A stretch of DNA of 33,030 nt from positions 1 to 33,030 of the forward strand of contig JAOAPO010000437.1 of the NCBI GenBank assembly GCA_025462945.1, in the 5' to 3' direction. Below are positions 30,387 through 33,030 of the stretch, in pieces. This DNA is from Bryobacterales bacterium. Lineage in GTDB: Bacteria; Acidobacteriota; Terriglobia; Bryobacterales; Bryobacteraceae. The notes under the pieces were generated by a model, which did not search any database, was not told where the DNA came from, and saw nothing but the letters and a program-made list of their open reading frames with translations. The translations under genes and the position numbers were made by a program. Position 1 is the stretch's first letter, and every line of letters begins with the position of its first letter.

Positions 30387-32952
30387 CTTCGCTGACCACC
30401 GTGACGTCGTGCTCACCCGAACAGAAGAGCCAGGTGTCAGGCAGCGTCACTTTCTCTGTGAACTCCGACTTCGAGCACGGATCGTAAAGCAGACCGCCGT
30501 TTGAGCTCCGATAAACGCCGACCGGGCCGCCTGCCATGAGGAGACCGCCACCGGGGTCCGTCGCCAGTGCGTCGACACGGTGAAACACTCGGCCCAATTC
30601 ACGTTGGGGGAGCCTGCAGTTGATTTCGGGCGACTGCCAGGCTGCATCCTGGGTATTCATGTCAACCCTCAGGACGCCGGCCTCAAACGACGCTGCGAAT
30701 GCACGCTGCTCGCTGAAAGCAAGCGCCCGGCAGCTGCCACCTTTCCAGCCCTTGTTTAGCGGTCGCCATCCCTCGGGCGAGAGTTTTGCTTCGATGAGTT
30801 CGGCGCGATAGCAGCCGTTGCCTGCCTCGGTGCCGCTGGCGTAGACTCCAGCCCACAGGAACGATCGAGGCCCGTCGTACTGGATGGCGAGCACCCGAAC
30901 ATCTTCGCCGTGCAGCCCGACATCCCGAAAAGTACCGGACTTCCCGCTTTGGGTGGATATGAAGACGCCCCCGGTTCTCTGCGCCGCGACGGCGACGATG
31001 ACCTGGCCGCGTATATCAGTGAGTGCTGCGACGGCGTAGAGAGCTCCGTCTGGAGTGCCCGTCTCGATCAGAACCTGCAACGGCACTGCATCCGGCTCCA
31101 TCGAGAGTTCGTACAAGCCAGCTCCGGTGGCAAGGTACAGGAGCGGTGCGCCATCCCGCAACACCCAGGTCATCCCCTCGATGTCGAAGGCCGTTTGCGC
31201 GGTGAGTTTCCAGGTCTCGCCGCAGTCGCGCGAGAGATGGACGCGCGCGCCGCCTTCTGTCAGTCTGCTCGACACTGCCAGCAATCCCGGAATACGCCTG
31301 TGAACGCGTACCGATCGAAGTGTCTCTCCGGGAAATCGGCCCGCCACCTCCCAACCGTCGCCGTCGTCCAAAGACCTGAAAAGAGTGTCGCCGCTGGCGG
31401 CATACCAGGTGGAGGTCTGGAAGGCATCCGCCGCAAGCGAAGTAACGTCATGGTCGGGGACGTCGCCGACTTTGAAGCCCACCCGGTCCACATAGCTGAC
31501 GCCGGGCTCGGGAGTAACGATGTCATACACATGGAATGCCCGAAGCGCCTGGCCGAAGCGCCACCCGGCGGGATGGAGTGCATTCGGGAGCGGCGTAATG
31601 GTCTGGTAAATTCGTCTGAGCACTCGGTCGCGGAGGGAAACGAGGTCTTCCTCTCGCCGGGCTACAACGCGGGCGGTCACCACGACCGTCTTCATTCGCG
31701 TCCACTCCACGTTGCACTCGGTGGCGAGCGCAACGCGCGCATCGAGCGCCGTCTGCACCTGGTTACGGGCGGTTTCCGTCTGGTATTCCCGAAGCGTTTC
31801 CTCACTGACGCGGTCACCCGAACGAAGCTCTTCAGGAACCCAGGGAACCAGCAATACCTGCACTGTGCCGGGCGCGGCGTGCACCCAAAGCGCGGAGGTA
31901 GTGAACGCCCGGGCGCGGGAGACTGCACCTGTGCTCAACAGCGCCACCGACTCGTAATCGGCTGCTGTCAAGGCCCGTTGGGGCGCGTGAAGGTTGAGAG
32001 GTCCTCGCGCCATGGCGTTTTCGAGCGTCTCGGCAAGACGGCCGCCTGTAGCTGGCTGGAGGTTCGTGACTTCGATCCCGGCTATCGAATTCTTCAGCAC
32101 GGTGATGGTGTTTGACGCCACATTGCCGGCCGGTCCCCCGCCCACTCGGTACCAGAGGCGAATTTCACGATCTTTGGCGGGAACCTCCGCAAGAAGTTCC
32201 GGCGTGTCCGAGAGAGTCCCCCCGGGCGTTCCGCTAAGGATCGCGGGTGCGAAGGTGATGGTGCCAGTGACGCGGTCAACGGTGTAGACATGCCGCTCAT
32301 CGTTGACGTTGGTGAAATGCTCCACCTCCCTCCAGATGCGGTATGACTTACCACCAAAGAAGAGAGCTGGCGCTCTGTCATCCAGCTCTCGATCGAGTTC
32401 TTCCACGCCGACGACCAGACCCGGCTCGTCGCTGACTGGCGCCACGATCGGTGTACGAGCGGCGGTTATCCATTGCGAAGGCAGCCCCGTTCCCTTCCCG
32501 GCTAATTCGCCTTCTATCGGTTCGCTGTTGAAGGCCAGGACTTCCGCCTCGCGTGTGCCGGGTTCAAGGGTCACGCTCCGGGATGTGAAGAACGAAGGAG
32601 GGGCGCTGCCGCTGGCGGGCCGCCCCAGCGTCACCTTGGTTCCTCGCGGGATCTCGATCTTTATGTCGGACGGCGTGACACGACGGAAAACCAGCATTAC
32701 ACTTGCCGCGGAGGGCGGGTACATAACGACCCCCAGCAAGCGCAGAAACTCCGCGTAAGCCTTTACCGGAATGCGATTCAGCCGGTAAATCATGGTTTCG
32801 GTGAGGTACGCGAAAAGCTCCAGCAGGATCATCCCCGGGTCACCCGCGGACAGATCGGTCCACGCAGGGCAGGTCATGACGGCGCGTCGACGCACTTCAT
32901 CCACGAGTTGCTGGAAGGTGCGGTCGTCGAGATTCGGAGACTGAATCGGCAT
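30367..32952 (-). CDS. Baseplate J-like (TIGR02243-type) assembly protein fused to a beta-propeller
   Basis: The product has 861 residues. Residues about 1-500 match the putative baseplate assembly proteins of phage-tail-like particles: an N-terminal L-D-D-R-T-F-Q-Q-L-V-D-E, the G-D-P-G-M-I-L-L-E-L-F-A-Y-L-T-E segment (38-53), W-Y-R-V-G-G-G-P-A-G-N-V (267-278), and an A-L-T-A-A-D-Y-E-S-V segment (327-336). Residues about 505-845 are different: repeated propeller blades with Asp-box-like D-D-G-D-G-W, S-R-D-C-G-E-T-W and Y-R-S-S-N-G-G. It would sit at the membrane-facing end of a contractile tail, and the propeller could be a decoration or receptor contact. It starts 3 nt after the stop of the preceding gene and overlaps the tail-I gene by 20 nt. 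Confidence 0.82.
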   Translation of the reverse strand: MPIQSPNLDDRTFQQLVDEVRRRAVMTCPAWTDLSAGDPGMILLELFAYLTETMIYRLNRIPVKAYAEFLRLLGVVMYPPSAASVMLVFRRVTPSDIKIEIPRGTKVTLGRPASGSAPPSFFTSRSVTLEPGTREAEVLAFNSEPIEGELAGKGTGLPSQWITAARTPIVAPVSDEPGLVVGVEELDRELDDRAPALFFGGKSYRIWREVEHFTNVNDERHVYTVDRVTGTITFAPAILSGTPGGTLSDTPELLAEVPAKDREIRLWYRVGGGPAGNVASNTITVLKNSIAGIEVTNLQPATGGRLAETLENAMARGPLNLHAPQRALTAADYESVALLSTGAVSRARAFTTSALWVHAAPGTVQVLLVPWVPEELRSGDRVSEETLREYQTETARNQVQTALDARVALATECNVEWTRMKTVVVTARVVARREEDLVSLRDRVLRRIYQTITPLPNALHPAGWRFGQALRAFHVYDIVTPEPGVSYVDRVGFKVGDVPDHDVTSLAADAFQTSTWYAASGDTLFRSLDDGDGWEVAGRFPGETLRSVRVHRRIPGLLAVSSRLTEGGARVHLSRDCGETWKLTAQTAFDIEGMTWVLRDGAPLLYLATGAGLYELSMEPDAVPLQVLIETGTPDGALYAVAALTDIRGQVIVAVAAQRTGGVFISTQSGKSGTFRDVGLHGEDVRVLAIQYDGPRSFLWAGVYASGTEAGNGCYRAELIEAKLSPEGWRPLNKGWKGGSCRALAFSEQRAFAASFEAGVLRVDMNTQDAAWQSPEINCRLPQRELGRVFHRVDALATDPGGGLLMAGGPVGVYRSSNGGLLYDPCSKSEFTEKVTLPDTWLFCSGEHDVTVVSEDETKRD

Positions 32953-32955
32953 CAG

Positions 32956-33030
32956 CTATGTCGTCCCTGCCAGATCGATAGAAAGCGATACCTCATCGGT
33001 ACGTCGCGTTCTGCGCAGACGGTACTCAAG
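32956..33030 (-). CDS. C-terminal end of an unseen gene of the tail-like locus (partial)
   Basis: On the minus strand an open frame enters from the right edge and ends at TAG (32958-32956), giving 24 codons rich in Arg and acidic residues (L-E-Y-R-L-R-R-T-R-R-T-D-E-V-S...). The baseplate ATG follows after 3 nt, the spacing of an operon. It is probably another baseplate component, but too little is visible to name it. Confidence 0.5.
   Translation of the reverse strand, partial: LEYRLRRTRRTDEVSLSIDLAGTT

Noticed and set aside
22925..33030. Simple integrated prophage
   Set aside because: In the visible part there is no integrase, terminase, capsid, portal, holin or attachment repeat. PASTA, ricin and RlpA neighbours fit a tail-derived system better, though the right side is unseen.

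Overview
The window reads as a GC-rich, tightly packed chromosomal segment from an acidobacterium of the Solibacter/Bryobacter group (Bryobacterales). Three signs support this. Two large TonB-dependent receptors begin with carboxypeptidase-like regulatory domains (Oar-like). One secreted protein ends in the TIGR03437 domain, which is strongly enriched in Solibacter. A secreted mono-haem protein belongs to a carboxypeptidase-regulatory family that is common in Acidobacteria. The assignment is by protein style only; no rRNA or tRNA gene was seen.

Positions 1-17248 hold an envelope and secretion-rich region. It contains a TonB-family energy transducer (possibly cut by the window edge) followed closely by a TonB-dependent receptor, then a second, convergent Oar-like receptor. 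Next come a sialidase-like secreted beta-propeller, a polytopic GT-C-type glycosyltransferase-like protein, a right-handed beta-helix protein, and the secreted CxxCH protein. The region ends with a small secreted protein, a 74-residue cysteine-pair protein with a visible promoter candidate, and the TIGR03437 protein. Together they look like scavenging and surface-modification functions, but no common pathway is evident.

Positions 17249-19086 hold a roughly 750-bp non-coding stretch that looks like insertion-sequence debris: 23-bp-spaced iterons and an IS66-like GTAAGCG end. A fused SurA-like/DsbA-like thioredoxin protein follows, on the minus strand. A hairpin with a U-run separates it from the next gene upstream. 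That gene (19087-22269) encodes a 1060-residue secreted protein with a BNR propeller and two Ig-like repeats.

Positions 22925-33030 form the most interesting region: the accessory end of a phage-tail-like (contractile injection system) locus. On the minus strand, coming in from the right edge, are the tail of an unseen gene, a baseplate J-type protein fused to a beta-propeller, and a P2 gpI-like tail protein that overlaps it. These are followed by a membrane protein with three PASTA domains, a small anchored protein, RlpA, a peptidoglycan-binding-domain protein, and a seven-TM-type hydrolase carrying every catalytic signature of alkaline ceramidases. On the plus strand are a multi-pass membrane protein and a protein with the same N-terminal Ig-like domain and transmembrane segment as the PASTA protein, but a ricin-type lectin at its C-terminus. 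The swap of PASTA for ricin on one common scaffold beside tail genes suggests an envelope-docking or envelope-sensing module for the injection system. That reading is inference. The core sheath, tube and ATPase genes, if present, lie beyond the right edge.
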